A stretch of 64,000 bases of DNA, taken from the NCBI GenBank assembly GCA_934351925.1, contig CAKRJT010000005.1, forward strand, positions 1 to 64,000, read 5' to 3'. The translations under genes and the position numbers were made by a program. The notes under the pieces were generated by a model. It was not told the DNA's origin and made no database searches. It saw only the letters and a list, made by a program, of their open reading frames with translations. This DNA comes from an uncultured Lachnospiraceae bacterium (GTDB taxonomy: Bacteria > Bacillota > Clostridia > Lachnospirales > Lachnospiraceae). How positions within the stretch are numbered: the stretch's first letter is position 1; each line of letters begins with the position of its first letter. Shown here in pieces: positions 44,323 through 52,583 of the stretch.

Positions 44323-44709
44323 ATGAAGTACTTACACCAGTTTATGATAATTATTGGAATTACATTTGTCGGTGAGCTGTTAAAATATATGCTGCCGCTG
44401 CCTATCCCGGCGAGTATATACGGGATGGTGATTATGTTTATCGGACTTATGACGGGATTTATAAAGCTTGACGCGGTAAAAGACGTCGGAAAATTCCTGA
44501 TTGAGATTATGCCGGTAATGTTCATTCCGGCCGGTGTGGGTCTTATGTCGTCGTGGAGCGTGTTGAAGCCGCTCTTGCTTCCGGTCAGCATCATAACGGT
44601 GGTAACGATAATAACGGTCATGGGCGCTGCGGGAAGAAGCTCACAGTGGGTGATTAGAAGGGACAGAAAGCGTGCCGGGAAAAAGATAAATGGGAAGGTG
44701 CAAAGATGA
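44323..44709 (+). CDS. lrgA: CidA/LrgA family membrane protein
   Basis: A 129-residue protein with about four membrane segments and the family signature KYMLPLPIPASIYGMVIMFIGLMTG, then EIMPVMFIPAGVGLM. The C-terminus is basic. LrgA/CidA proteins are holin-like and act with LrgB/CidB in cell lysis control or in carboxylate (pyruvate) uptake. The start ATG 44323 follows CGAAAGGACAAATTTAC. It overlaps lrgB by four bases (ATGA) and is driven by the promoter at 44227. Confidence 0.9.
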   Translation: MKYLHQFMIIIGITFVGELLKYMLPLPIPASIYGMVIMFIGLMTGFIKLDAVKDVGKFLIEIMPVMFIPAGVGLMSSWSVLKPLLLPVSIITVVTIITVMGAAGRSSQWVIRRDRKRAGKKINGKVQR

Positions 44710-45398
44710 CAGAGTTTATTGAAGATTCATTGTTTGCGGGCGTCACGATAAGTCTGCTCGCATATATATTGGGATATTTTCTCAAGAAAAAATTTAAGCT
44801 TGGTTTTTTAAATCCGCTGTTAATATCAATCGCAGCGACGATAATAGTACTTGTTGCCGCAGATGTCGACTATGAGGTGTACAACAATGGTGCCTCATAT
44901 ATAAGCTGGTTCCTGACCCCGGCGACGGTGTGTCTTGCCATTCCGCTGTATGAGCAGTGGCAGCTTCTGAAGGATAACTTTAGGGCGGTGCTGTGCGGAA
45001 TAGTGTCGGGTGTCATCACAAGCCTTGTCACGGTGTTCGTGCTTGCGAAGCTTATGGGGCTTTCTCACGAGGAGTATGTGACACTGCTCCCGAAGTCGAT
45101 AACGACGGCTATAGGAATGGGTGTTTCGGACGAGCTGGGCGGATATGTGACGATAACGGTTGCGGTTATTGTGGTGACGGGAGTCATCGGTAATATTTTC
45201 GGCGAGCTTATCTGCAAGCTTTTCAGGATAACGGAGCCGATTTCCAAGGGACTTGCACTTGGAAGTGCGTCGCATGCCATAGGAACGGCTAAGGCTATGG
45301 AGCTAGGTGAGGTCGAAGGTGCGATGAGCAGCCTTGCGATTGCCGTTGCGGGAGTGCTCACGGTGCTCGGCGCGACGATATTTTCCTATTTTATATAG
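44706..45398 (+). CDS. lrgB: LrgB/CidB family membrane protein
   Basis: A 230-residue membrane protein with about seven hydrophobic segments. Family signs are LNPLLISIAATII, SWFLTPATVCLAIPLYEQ, LLPKSITTAIGMGVSDELGG and GLALGSASHAIGTAKAMELGEVEGAMSSLA. It works with LrgA as a murein hydrolase exporter or a carboxylate transporter. The ATG overlaps the lrgA stop, and GGGAAGGTGC lies upstream. The GntR gene follows within the operon. Confidence 0.92.
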   Translation: MTEFIEDSLFAGVTISLLAYILGYFLKKKFKLGFLNPLLISIAATIIVLVAADVDYEVYNNGASYISWFLTPATVCLAIPLYEQWQLLKDNFRAVLCGIVSGVITSLVTVFVLAKLMGLSHEEYVTLLPKSITTAIGMGVSDELGGYVTITVAVIVVTGVIGNIFGELICKLFRITEPISKGLALGSASHAIGTAKAMELGEVEGAMSSLAIAVAGVLTVLGATIFSYFI

Positions 45399-45470
45399 AA
45401 GTTATATATGGAGGCACGCATCGTGGAACAGACCGCAGGCATTAATGCAGCAGATGACAGGAGGAACGGC

Positions 45471-46166
45471 ATGCCGGACAATGAAAGCAGCACCCAGGAA
45501 TACACGAAGGCTATTGATTATATATATGAGCTTATGAGTGACGGGACGCTTGAAATCGGCAGCAGACTCCCGACGGAGCGCACCATCGCCCAGACGCTTT
45601 GCATAGGGCGCAATTCCATAAGGGAGGCACTCAGTATTCTTCACGGAATGGGTATCATTGAGAGAAAACAGGGCTCGGGAAACTATATATCCGGCGACGC
45701 GGGCAAATCGATAAGCCGGATAATTCTTATGATGCTAACACTCAGGCGCATAAGCAACGATGATATATGTGAATTCCGCCGTATTATGGAAAAGACGGTG
45801 TGCAGTACAATATTAAAAAACGGGATATCGGCAGAGCACGCGGAAAAACTTAAAGACTGCATTGATGAGCTCGAGGCAGTTCATGGAGAACAGGCAGACG
45901 AAGAAGCGCTTGGCAGGCTCGCAGCCGCGGACGACCGTTTTCATAACGAGCTTATAAACGCTGCCGATAACGGTCTTGTGGCGGTGATAATGGCTGCGGT
46001 GACGAAGGTTTACAGCGGCTTCATAGAGCAGGCGGTCTACAGCGCGGACGCGTCGGTGAGGGAAGGGCTCATGGAATGTCACCGGGATATATACACCGGG
46101 ATAATCAACTTGGATGCTCCGATGGTGGAGGATGCGCTGGACAGACATTACGATCTGGTAAAGTGA
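45471..46166 (+). CDS. GntR regulator, FadR subfamily (FCD domain)
   Basis: A 231-residue regulator. Residues about 10-75 form the winged helix (LEIGSRLPTERTIAQTLCIGRNSIREALSILHGMGIIERKQGSG). Residues about 85-230 form an all-helical FCD effector domain with the usual metal-type residues (DDRFHNELINAA; ECHRDIYTGI). ATG 45471 has AGGAGG six bases upstream and is preferred over ATG 45408, which has no good site. It is the last gene of the lrgAB unit, and two TGGTNNNACCA operators lie at that promoter, so it is probably the self-controlled repressor. FCD ligands are often organic acids, which would fit carboxylate transport by LrgAB. Confidence 0.88.
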   Translation: MPDNESSTQEYTKAIDYIYELMSDGTLEIGSRLPTERTIAQTLCIGRNSIREALSILHGMGIIERKQGSGNYISGDAGKSISRIILMMLTLRRISNDDICEFRRIMEKTVCSTILKNGISAEHAEKLKDCIDELEAVHGEQADEEALGRLAAADDRFHNELINAADNGLVAVIMAAVTKVYSGFIEQAVYSADASVREGLMECHRDIYTGIINLDAPMVEDALDRHYDLVK

Positions 46167-46249
46167 TATAGCGAAAAGGAAACATTTCAAAGCAGTGAGT
46201 GATAATTAGAATGGCTAAGAAATAGTAAATATTTCATAGAAAAATTCAG

Positions 46250-46278
46250 TTGATTAAATTACTAAAGTGATATACAAT
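46250..46278 (+). promoter_or_regulatory. Sigma-A promoter for the alanine symporter gene
   Basis: TTGATT (46250-46255), 17 bases, TACAAT (46273-46278), 35 bases before the ATG. Confidence 0.7.
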
Positions 46279-46313
46279 CATAGTAAAAATTTTAAAACAA
46301 GAGAGGATATCAC

Positions 46314-47729
46314 ATGCTACAGGAAATCAACGGGATACTTACATGGCTTGACGGGGTTGTCTGGGGAGTGCCGCTCATGGTGCTCATTCTTGCGGGAGGA
46401 ATTTATCTGACAGTCCGAATGGGGCTTCTCCAGATAAGGAAGCTTCCGCTTGCACTCAAGTGGATGGTTAAGAATGAGGAGGACGGACACGGAGAGGTAA
46501 CCTCCTTCGGAGCGCTGTGTACTGCATTGTCCGCAACTATCGGAACGGGTAACATCGTGGGTGTCGCCACGGCGATATGTGCGGGAGGTCCGGGAGCGCT
46601 TTTCTGGATGGAGATTGCAGCTTTCTTCGGAATGGCGACGAAATACGCTGAGGGACTTCTTGCGGTGAAGTACCGTGTTGTCGATGAGAAGCACCATTCA
46701 CTTGGCGGACCTTTTTATTACATCGAGAGAGGAATGGGAAAAAAGTGGAAGTGGCTTGCATGTCTGTTCGCTTTCTTCGGCGTGTGTGTAGGTCTCTTTG
46801 GAATAGGCACATTCTCGCAGGTGAACGGTATCGCCTCGGCGGTAAAGAATTTTTTTGACCCGGAGACAGCACATGCCGTCACGATACCGGGAATAGGTAC
46901 ATACTCGTGGACGGTTGTAATTGCTTCGCTTATGCTCAGCCTCTGCGTGGCTCTCGTGTTAATCGGTGGAATTAAGAGAATTGCGAATGTATCCCAGGTC
47001 GTTGTGCCGTTCATGGCGGTGATATATGTGATTATCAGTGTTCTGCTTCTTATATGCAATGTGACAGAAATTCCGGCTGCCCTTGTGACCATAGTTAAGG
47101 GCGCATTTAACCCACAGGCTGTCACGGGAGGAATTGTCGGAAGTGTGATAGTTGCGATGCAGAACGGTATTGCAAGAGGAATTTTCTCTAATGAGGCAGG
47201 CCTCGGCTCAGCACCTATCGCGGCTGCGGCAGCCAAGACGAAGGAGCCGGTGAGACAGGGACTTGTATCTATGACAGGTACCTTTATTGATACTATAATA
47301 ATATGTACCATGACGGGACTTGCAATCGTTATCACAGGAGCATGGCAGGTTGAAGGTCTTGAGGGAGTGGCAGTGACAACCTATGCCTTTAACAGCGGAC
47401 TTCCTATTCCGCAGGTTGTATCCTCATTCCTTCTGATGCTCTGTCTTGTGTTCTTTGCGTTTACGACTATACTCGGCTGGGACTACTATTCGGAGAGATG
47501 TCTTGAGTATCTGACGGGTGGAAAGATGAAGGTGGTCAAGGTATACCGCTGGCTTTACATTCTCGCTGTATTTATCGGACCGTACATGACGGTAAAGGCA
47601 GTGTGGACGATAGCGGATATCTTCAACGGACTCATGGCCATTCCGAACATGATTGCGATATTTGCCCTGAGCGGAGTCGTGATAAAGGAGACGAAGGACT
47701 TTTTCAAGAGACATAATGCATCAAAATAA
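46314..47729 (+). CDS. Sodium:alanine/glycine symporter (AGCS family)
   Basis: A 471-residue membrane protein with about ten or more spans. The AGCS signature is present: TSFGALCTALSATIGTGNIVGVATAICAGGPGALFWMEIAAFFGMATKYAEGLLAVKYR, and later FSNEAGLGSAPIAAAAAKT. It imports alanine or glycine with sodium. GAGAGGATATCAC precedes the ATG. It has its own promoter and a clear terminator. Confidence 0.93.
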   Translation: MLQEINGILTWLDGVVWGVPLMVLILAGGIYLTVRMGLLQIRKLPLALKWMVKNEEDGHGEVTSFGALCTALSATIGTGNIVGVATAICAGGPGALFWMEIAAFFGMATKYAEGLLAVKYRVVDEKHHSLGGPFYYIERGMGKKWKWLACLFAFFGVCVGLFGIGTFSQVNGIASAVKNFFDPETAHAVTIPGIGTYSWTVVIASLMLSLCVALVLIGGIKRIANVSQVVVPFMAVIYVIISVLLLICNVTEIPAALVTIVKGAFNPQAVTGGIVGSVIVAMQNGIARGIFSNEAGLGSAPIAAAAAKTKEPVRQGLVSMTGTFIDTIIICTMTGLAIVITGAWQVEGLEGVAVTTYAFNSGLPIPQVVSSFLLMLCLVFFAFTTILGWDYYSERCLEYLTGGKMKVVKVYRWLYILAVFIGPYMTVKAVWTIADIFNGLMAIPNMIAIFALSGVVIKETKDFFKRHNASK

Positions 47730-47745
47730 CATGACATGAAATACA

Positions 47746-47795
47746 CCGTGAGCGATTGTGCAGTATGAAAAACAACTTCGCTCACGGCGTTTTTT
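47746..47795 (+). terminator. Rho-independent terminator after the symporter gene
   Basis: CCGTGAGCGA (47746-47755) and TCGCTCACGG (47778-47787) pair perfectly, followed by CGTTTTTT. Confidence 0.85.
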
Positions 47796-47837
47796 ATTAT
47801 CAAGTTTAATATTTATTTTGAGATATATTTATAAATC

Positions 47838-48617
47838 CTACCCCTGAAACGGTGGTGCAAATCCTCCGTAGTAGGATACGGGTTCGTCATTAAGACGCAG
47901 GTGCGAGGTGTCGCCTAGCATCTGGCAGCGGAAATAGGACAGCCCGGGTATGCGTTCCTCCGCGGACAGAACAGTTACGGAGCTTGGCGGAGTGAAGAAA
48001 CCCTGCCAGAGCGTGACGGGCGAGGTATTTATGAGGTGGGACATGATGCACAGCATTATTCCAAGGTGGCAGAAGAACACCAGAACCGGTTCGTCATCCG
48101 GGTGAGCTGCCATGCACTCTTTGGTGGTGCCGTTATATATCATGTAACCACAGCTTGATTCGCTGTGTGTAGTGCGGTAGGCGAGTCCATCGCGTATATA
48201 ACCGTATTTTTCCAGAAGCTTGTCAAAGCTTGAGCATACATGTTCGTAGGCATTTTTGACATCACCGCTCTTCATGACAGGTGTGTCAAGCCAGTGTTTC
48301 GCATCGAGAAGCTCCGGGTAACGGTTCAGATATTCGGGCATGAAATCCCAAGGTATCGTCTTTCCGTCGAGGCGTCCCTCGGGGGATACGGGCACGCGGA
48401 ATTCCTGCAGCCAGTCGCAGGTGATTGCTGTACGGCCGTGGCGGGCAAGAGTCGGCTCTCCGGTCTTTACCGCCCTGCCAAGCGGCGAACAGTAGAAATC
48501 GGTAACTCGCCAGAAGGCGGTTCTTTTTGCGAGCAGCTCTGCCTCGTGGAAGCCTTTTTCGGTGAGGGAGTCGATGCTGTAGTCAGGTTCGGCGTGTCTT
48601 ATAAATATCAGCTTCAT
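47838..48617 (-). CDS. Histidine phosphatase family protein
   Basis: A 259-residue soluble protein with the histidine phosphatase opening MKLIFIRHAEPDY (phospho-His8), SPLGRAVKTGEPTL with the second Arg, a middle Glu in QEFRVP, and the second His in VFFCHLGIMLCI. The fold serves phosphoglycerate mutases and many phosphatases; the insert of about 60 residues (DFMPEYLNRYPELLDAKHW) is not that of glycolytic GpmA. The substrate is unknown. It is divergent from the Ig-like protein gene, with both promoters back to back. Confidence 0.85.
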   Translation of the reverse strand: MKLIFIRHAEPDYSIDSLTEKGFHEAELLAKRTAFWRVTDFYCSPLGRAVKTGEPTLARHGRTAITCDWLQEFRVPVSPEGRLDGKTIPWDFMPEYLNRYPELLDAKHWLDTPVMKSGDVKNAYEHVCSSFDKLLEKYGYIRDGLAYRTTHSESSCGYMIYNGTTKECMAAHPDDEPVLVFFCHLGIMLCIMSHLINTSPVTLWQGFFTPPSSVTVLSAEERIPGLSYFRCQMLGDTSHLRLNDEPVSYYGGFAPPFQG

Positions 48618-48691
48618 TGTGTTTCCTTTCTTTTGGTGAATTTGAATATATCAATCCTGCGTTTGTCTGCCGCAGATGTTCTTTTCTTTCT

Positions 48692-48720
48692 ATTATATAT
48701 TTCATTAATGTAAATCTCAA
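48692..48720 (-). promoter_or_regulatory. Sigma-A promoter for the histidine phosphatase gene
   Basis: On the minus strand TTGAGA (48720-48715), 17 bases, TATAAT (48697-48692). It lies back to back with the plus-strand promoter at 48722. Confidence 0.7.
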
Positions 48721-48721
48721 C

Positions 48722-48750
48722 TTGATTTTCACACGCATTAAGGGTAGTAT
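48722..48750 (+). promoter_or_regulatory. Candidate promoter for the Ig-like protein gene
   Basis: TTGATT (48722-48727), 17 bases, TAGTAT (48745-48750), 65 bases before the ATG at 48816. Confidence 0.6.
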
Positions 48751-48815
48751 ATAGTTACGGTTCGTAGGTCGCATTGGCACGTCGTGTATGAACCGCGAGT
48801 ATCCGGAGGGCGTGT

Positions 48816-50033
48816 ATGGCAGAGATTAATAAAAATACTAACACTAAAAATACTAACACTAAAAATACGAATATAAATAACAGAACATATAATAATAGAA
48901 ATAATATATATGAGAGTACGGCAGAGAAAAGGACAGGAAACATAAAAAAAAGAAGTAAGAAGAAAAAGGGCAGAAAAAAGAGCGGAATACTCGGCCCGCT
49001 TATCGGCCTGCTGTTTGGCTCGGGTACGGTTGCACTTTTACTGCTTGTTGTGCTTCTGATTGACACGGTTGGAAAAACAGGTAAAACGAATGTACCGCAG
49101 GGAGTGACAGATGCACATGGAAGACATTACAGCGCGGATGAAGAATATATAAATATTGATGCGGATCCTTTTATGGGTTATATAGGCCAGTCATATACCC
49201 TTTCATTGTCGGCTAATCCTGTTGAGCTTGTTGAGTCAGTTATATGGTCAAGCAATAACGAGGATGCCGTGGTTGTCGATGACAGAGGGCAGATAGTTCT
49301 TGTCGGTGAAGGGGTTGCGGCAATAACAGCCACGGCAGGGCAGTATTCGTCAGCCATTGTTATCGAGGTGGTGAAGAATGCAGGTGATACCGGAAACATG
49401 GGTTTTAATACGGTAGGGCAGATTGATAAACCGGACACCTCCGACACTGCTGAGACGGCTGAGGAGAGCCAGCCTGTACAGAATGAGACGGATACTACGA
49501 CATGGGACGGTCAGAACGGTGGTACGGATGCTGCTGACGACGACGCACAGACGGGTGCGGCTGGAGACATAAACAGCGGTGGCAGTACCGGCGCTGCGGA
49601 GTCGGCAACTCAGGAGACCACGCATGACCATGGTCAGGACAGCAGCTTTGAGGAGACTACTGCAGAGTTCGTTCCGCCTACGACGACAGCGGCAGGAGCG
49701 ATAGACACGGCAGAGATGTTCTCGGTTTTGTCGAGCGCGGGCTTCTCGCAGTATCTTCCTAACGCGAGCATCTATGAAGTCGACGGGGAATACTACGGAG
49801 AGATAATTGTCGAGTCAGACAGTGTACATATATATATTAAGAAACGCTCGGGGCAGTTTGATATGGCAATAAGGGGGGCGCTTGCATATCTCCTTCCTGA
49901 TACCTCAGAGTCGGTATGGAATGTGTATAACACGCTTTCAAAAGACAAGACGATAAACAGCGATGGAAGAAAGGTGCGCTTTATTATGCCGGCGGCCAAC
50001 GCACATTCACAGATTATAGTATACAATCCATAG
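48816..50033 (+). CDS. Membrane-anchored Ig-like (BIG2) domain protein
   Basis: A 405-residue protein. The N-terminus is Asn/Thr-rich with short repeats (NTKNTNTKNTN), then very basic (KKRSKKKKGRKK), then one membrane span (about 60-88). Outside are a BIG2-like Ig domain (about 110-190: YIGQSYTLSLSANPVELVESVIWSSNNEDAVVV, GVAAITATAG), a Thr/Asp/Ser-rich stalk (about 200-295) and a C-terminal domain (about 300-405) I do not recognise. It is probably a cell-envelope protein. The DNA at 48836-48875 has 15-base repeats coding the Asn/Thr start. It heads the strand block that leads into cdaA, but a 140-base gap separates it from the next gene. Confidence 0.75.
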   Translation: MAEINKNTNTKNTNTKNTNINNRTYNNRNNIYESTAEKRTGNIKKRSKKKKGRKKSGILGPLIGLLFGSGTVALLLLVVLLIDTVGKTGKTNVPQGVTDAHGRHYSADEEYINIDADPFMGYIGQSYTLSLSANPVELVESVIWSSNNEDAVVVDDRGQIVLVGEGVAAITATAGQYSSAIVIEVVKNAGDTGNMGFNTVGQIDKPDTSDTAETAEESQPVQNETDTTTWDGQNGGTDAADDDAQTGAAGDINSGGSTGAAESATQETTHDHGQDSSFEETTAEFVPPTTTAAGAIDTAEMFSVLSSAGFSQYLPNASIYEVDGEYYGEIIVESDSVHIYIKKRSGQFDMAIRGALAYLLPDTSESVWNVYNTLSKDKTINSDGRKVRFIMPAANAHSQIIVYNP

Positions 50034-50099
50034 AAAAAATACTGTAAATTTTCAAAAGATATGTTATTATGATATCAGGTCAAAGGTCAGAAGTCCGAT

Positions 50100-50113
50100 G
50101 CAGGCTTGCCTGC
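50100..50113 (+). promoter_or_regulatory. Small palindrome in the leader of the next membrane gene
   Basis: GCAGGC-TT-GCCTGC, 61 bases before the ATG at 50175, preceded by the tandem AGGTCA-A-AGGTCA (50087-50099 region). It may be a hairpin or a protein site; no riboswitch class fits that I can recognise. Confidence 0.3.
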
Positions 50114-50174
50114 GTGAGGATACAAGAGCCTTATATATTTTTTAATTTGTTTGTCGGTAAAATGAGGAGAACAG

Positions 50175-50594
50175 ATGGTTAATAAACGCAAAGTCAGGCT
50201 CATGGCAAGAACTGCCATGTATGAGAAACATGATGGCAGAAAGGAACTTAAAAATGCACAGTATTATCGTGGCGATTATATAGGCATGCATATGCTGTTC
50301 GCCGGAATAGGTGTCACGGGAGGATATCTGCTCACGCTTATTCTTGTCTGTGTATACAGGTTCGAATATATAGTCAATAATCTTACCAAGATTGACTACA
50401 GAAGGCTTGGCAGTACTCTTATTGTGACGTATGTGCTTTTGCTGATTGCGGCACAGGTGATGGCGTATTTCGTTTTCTCAATCCGCTATGGTGATTATGA
50501 GGACGGAATGAAGATGTATATCAGCCGCTTGAAGAAGATTGACAAGCTTAGCAGGGAAGAGAAAAAAGAGAATAATGATGGAGAGGAAGAATAA
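50175..50594 (+). CDS. Two-span membrane protein of unknown function
   Basis: A 139-residue protein with a basic cytoplasmic start (VNKRKVRLMARTAMYEKHDGRKEL), two membrane spans (about 38-62 and 78-101) and a charged cytoplasmic tail (MYISRLKKIDKLSREEKKENNDGEEE). I do not recognise a family. Its TAA overlaps the next ATG (TAATG at 50592-50596), so it is coupled to the larger membrane protein that follows and lies in the transcript that leads to cdaA. A complex of the two proteins is a reasonable guess. Confidence 0.65.
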   Translation: MVNKRKVRLMARTAMYEKHDGRKELKNAQYYRGDYIGMHMLFAGIGVTGGYLLTLILVCVYRFEYIVNNLTKIDYRRLGSTLIVTYVLLLIAAQVMAYFVFSIRYGDYEDGMKMYISRLKKIDKLSREEKKENNDGEEE

Positions 50595-51643
50595 TGACCG
50601 AATTGTTAAAGATTAAAGATATTTTGCAGCGCCTGTACGGAAAATATGACATGGTTATAAGCCGTGTACTCAGGTTTGCTTCGGCATTTTTATCTTTTAT
50701 GCTGATAAGGGGGATGACAGGGTATAATTCTCTTGCATCGAATGTATTTATGCTGATACTGCTGTCTGCCGTATGTGCATTTTTGCCGGGTGGAATTACC
50801 GCACTTATGGGGTGCGTGCTTATAATACTTCAGTTGTACGGTCTGTCACTGGAGTATGCACTGATTACACTGGCGGTGCTTCTCATACTGCTGCTTGTGT
50901 ATTATGTATTTGCTCCGGGGACGGGGTGGATACTGCTTCTTACTCCGGTGATGTTTATCCTGCATATTCCGTATGTTGTTCCGGTGATAATAGGGCTCAC
51001 GGCAGGAATTGCAGGTATAGTTCCGGCGGTTTTTGGAACTTATTTGTATTTTGCGCTGGCCTTCAGTTCGGAATTTGCCGCATCGGCATCAATGTTCGGA
51101 GAGGATGATTTGGTGCAGAAGATTGTGTTTATCATGGATAACACGATAATGAACAAGGAGATGCTGGTTATGTCCATCGTGTTTGCGGCAGCGATAGTCC
51201 TTGTGTTTGCCATAAAGAGCTTCTCGATAGATCATTCGAGGACGATAGCTGTTGTGACGGGAAGTATCGTGGAGGCTGTGCTTGTCATTATGTCACATGT
51301 TATGATGAATCTGCCATTTAACATGTTTACACTCATACTTGGCTGTGCGGCTGCCATTGCGATAGGTCTTGTGCTTAATTTCTTTATCCTGTCAGTTGAT
51401 TATTCGAGAACGGAAAAAGTTCAGTTTGAGGATGATGATTATTACTATTATGTCAAGGCTGTGCCTAAGTTTAATATGGCGAAGGAAGAGGTCAGGATTA
51501 AGAAGATTAACAGCAGGACGGCAGATGAGAGAAATTATGACCCGGAGGATTCTTATGCAGCGGGAGGAAGCAATGAGCCTGAGGAGTTAGAACGTCAGAA
51601 GGCGTACGAGCGTGATATGCTTAATCTTGAGGATGACGATTAA
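50594..51643 (+). CDS. Polytopic membrane protein of unknown function
   Basis: A 349-residue protein with about eight membrane segments in residues 28-275 and a charged cytoplasmic tail (about 280-349) that includes the run DDDYYYYVKAVPKF and ends YERDMLNLEDDD. It has no ABC, MFS or flippase signature that I can see. It is coupled to the small membrane protein upstream and lies 52 bases before cdaA. Conserved position next to a cyclase would suggest a partner or target of c-di-AMP control, which is inference only. Confidence 0.65.
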   Translation: MTELLKIKDILQRLYGKYDMVISRVLRFASAFLSFMLIRGMTGYNSLASNVFMLILLSAVCAFLPGGITALMGCVLIILQLYGLSLEYALITLAVLLILLLVYYVFAPGTGWILLLTPVMFILHIPYVVPVIIGLTAGIAGIVPAVFGTYLYFALAFSSEFAASASMFGEDDLVQKIVFIMDNTIMNKEMLVMSIVFAAAIVLVFAIKSFSIDHSRTIAVVTGSIVEAVLVIMSHVMMNLPFNMFTLILGCAAAIAIGLVLNFFILSVDYSRTEKVQFEDDDYYYYVKAVPKFNMAKEEVRIKKINSRTADERNYDPEDSYAAGGSNEPEELERQKAYERDMLNLEDDD

Positions 51644-51695
51644 TGACAGCAGCTTGAGGCGCTGGCAGGGAATAAGATAAAGAGGATGTGAAGGC

Positions 51696-52583
51696 ATGAG
51701 TGCGGTTACCAATTTTGTGGGAGATTTTCTGAATAATATATACAGACCGAGTGTTGAGTTCTCAGATATTGCCGAGATACTTATAATTGCATTCTTTCTG
51801 TATCATATCATATTGTGGATGAAAAACAGCAGGGCGTGGACTCTGTTAAAGGGTATTCTTGTGATACTTGTTTTTGCACTTATTGCGTATGTATGCAAGT
51901 TCACGACTATATTGTGGATTGCAGGAAAGACAATCAATGTGGCGTTGATAGCGCTCGTTGTCATTTTTCAGCCGGAGCTTAGAAAGGCACTTGAGCAGCT
52001 CGGAAATAAGAAATATCTTTCGGGACTGCTGCAGTTTGACGATATGAAGGACAAGAAGGAGCTGTTCAGCGAAAAGACGATAAATGAGCTTGTGAAAGCT
52101 TCGTATGAGATGGCTAAGCAGAAGACGGGTGCACTTATTGTCATTGAGCAGGAGATCAACCTTGAAGATTATATAAAGACGGGTATTGATATCGATGCCT
52201 TTGTAAGCAGCCAGCTTCTCATCAATATATTTGAACACAATACGCCGCTGCATGATGGTGCGGTTATCATACGGGGAAACAGAATCGTATCGGCGACCTG
52301 CTATCTTCCGCTCTCGGACAATATGGATCTGAGCAAGGAACTTGGAACAAGACATCGTGCAGGGGCAGGAATAAGCGAGGCGACAGACGCATTTGTAATT
52401 ATTGTCTCGGAGGAAACCGGAAAGGTATCAATAGCTCACAATGGACAGCTTGTCAGAAATGTGGATGGGGAGTATCTGCACAATAAGCTTGAGCTATTGA
52501 AGATAGGAAATCTTGATACGGGAAAGCGTATTAAGATATGGAAGAGGGGAGGAAAGTCTGATGAAGAAAAAAATATTCAATAA
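51696..52583 (+). CDS. cdaA: Diadenylate cyclase CdaA
   Basis: A 295-residue membrane enzyme that makes c-di-AMP from two ATP. Three spans lie in residues about 25-90. The DAC domain follows (about 120-275) with both catalytic motifs: HDGAVI (Asp187-Gly-Ala) and GTRHRAGAG (Arg219-His-Arg221). It overlaps cdaR by 23 bases. In many Firmicutes cdaA-cdaR is followed by glmM; here a polysaccharide locus follows instead. AAGAGGATGTGAAGGC precedes the ATG. Confidence 0.95.
   Translation: MSAVTNFVGDFLNNIYRPSVEFSDIAEILIIAFFLYHIILWMKNSRAWTLLKGILVILVFALIAYVCKFTTILWIAGKTINVALIALVVIFQPELRKALEQLGNKKYLSGLLQFDDMKDKKELFSEKTINELVKASYEMAKQKTGALIVIEQEINLEDYIKTGIDIDAFVSSQLLINIFEHNTPLHDGAVIIRGNRIVSATCYLPLSDNMDLSKELGTRHRAGAGISEATDAFVIIVSEETGKVSIAHNGQLVRNVDGEYLHNKLELLKIGNLDTGKRIKIWKRGGKSDEEKNIQ

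Noticed and set aside
46167..46249. A further FadR-type operator before the alanine symporter gene
   Set aside because: I searched for TGGTNNNACCA and did not find it.
50040..50174. Riboswitch before the membrane gene at 50175
   Set aside because: There is a small palindrome and a tandem AGGTCA word, but no match to a riboswitch class that I can recognise by eye.
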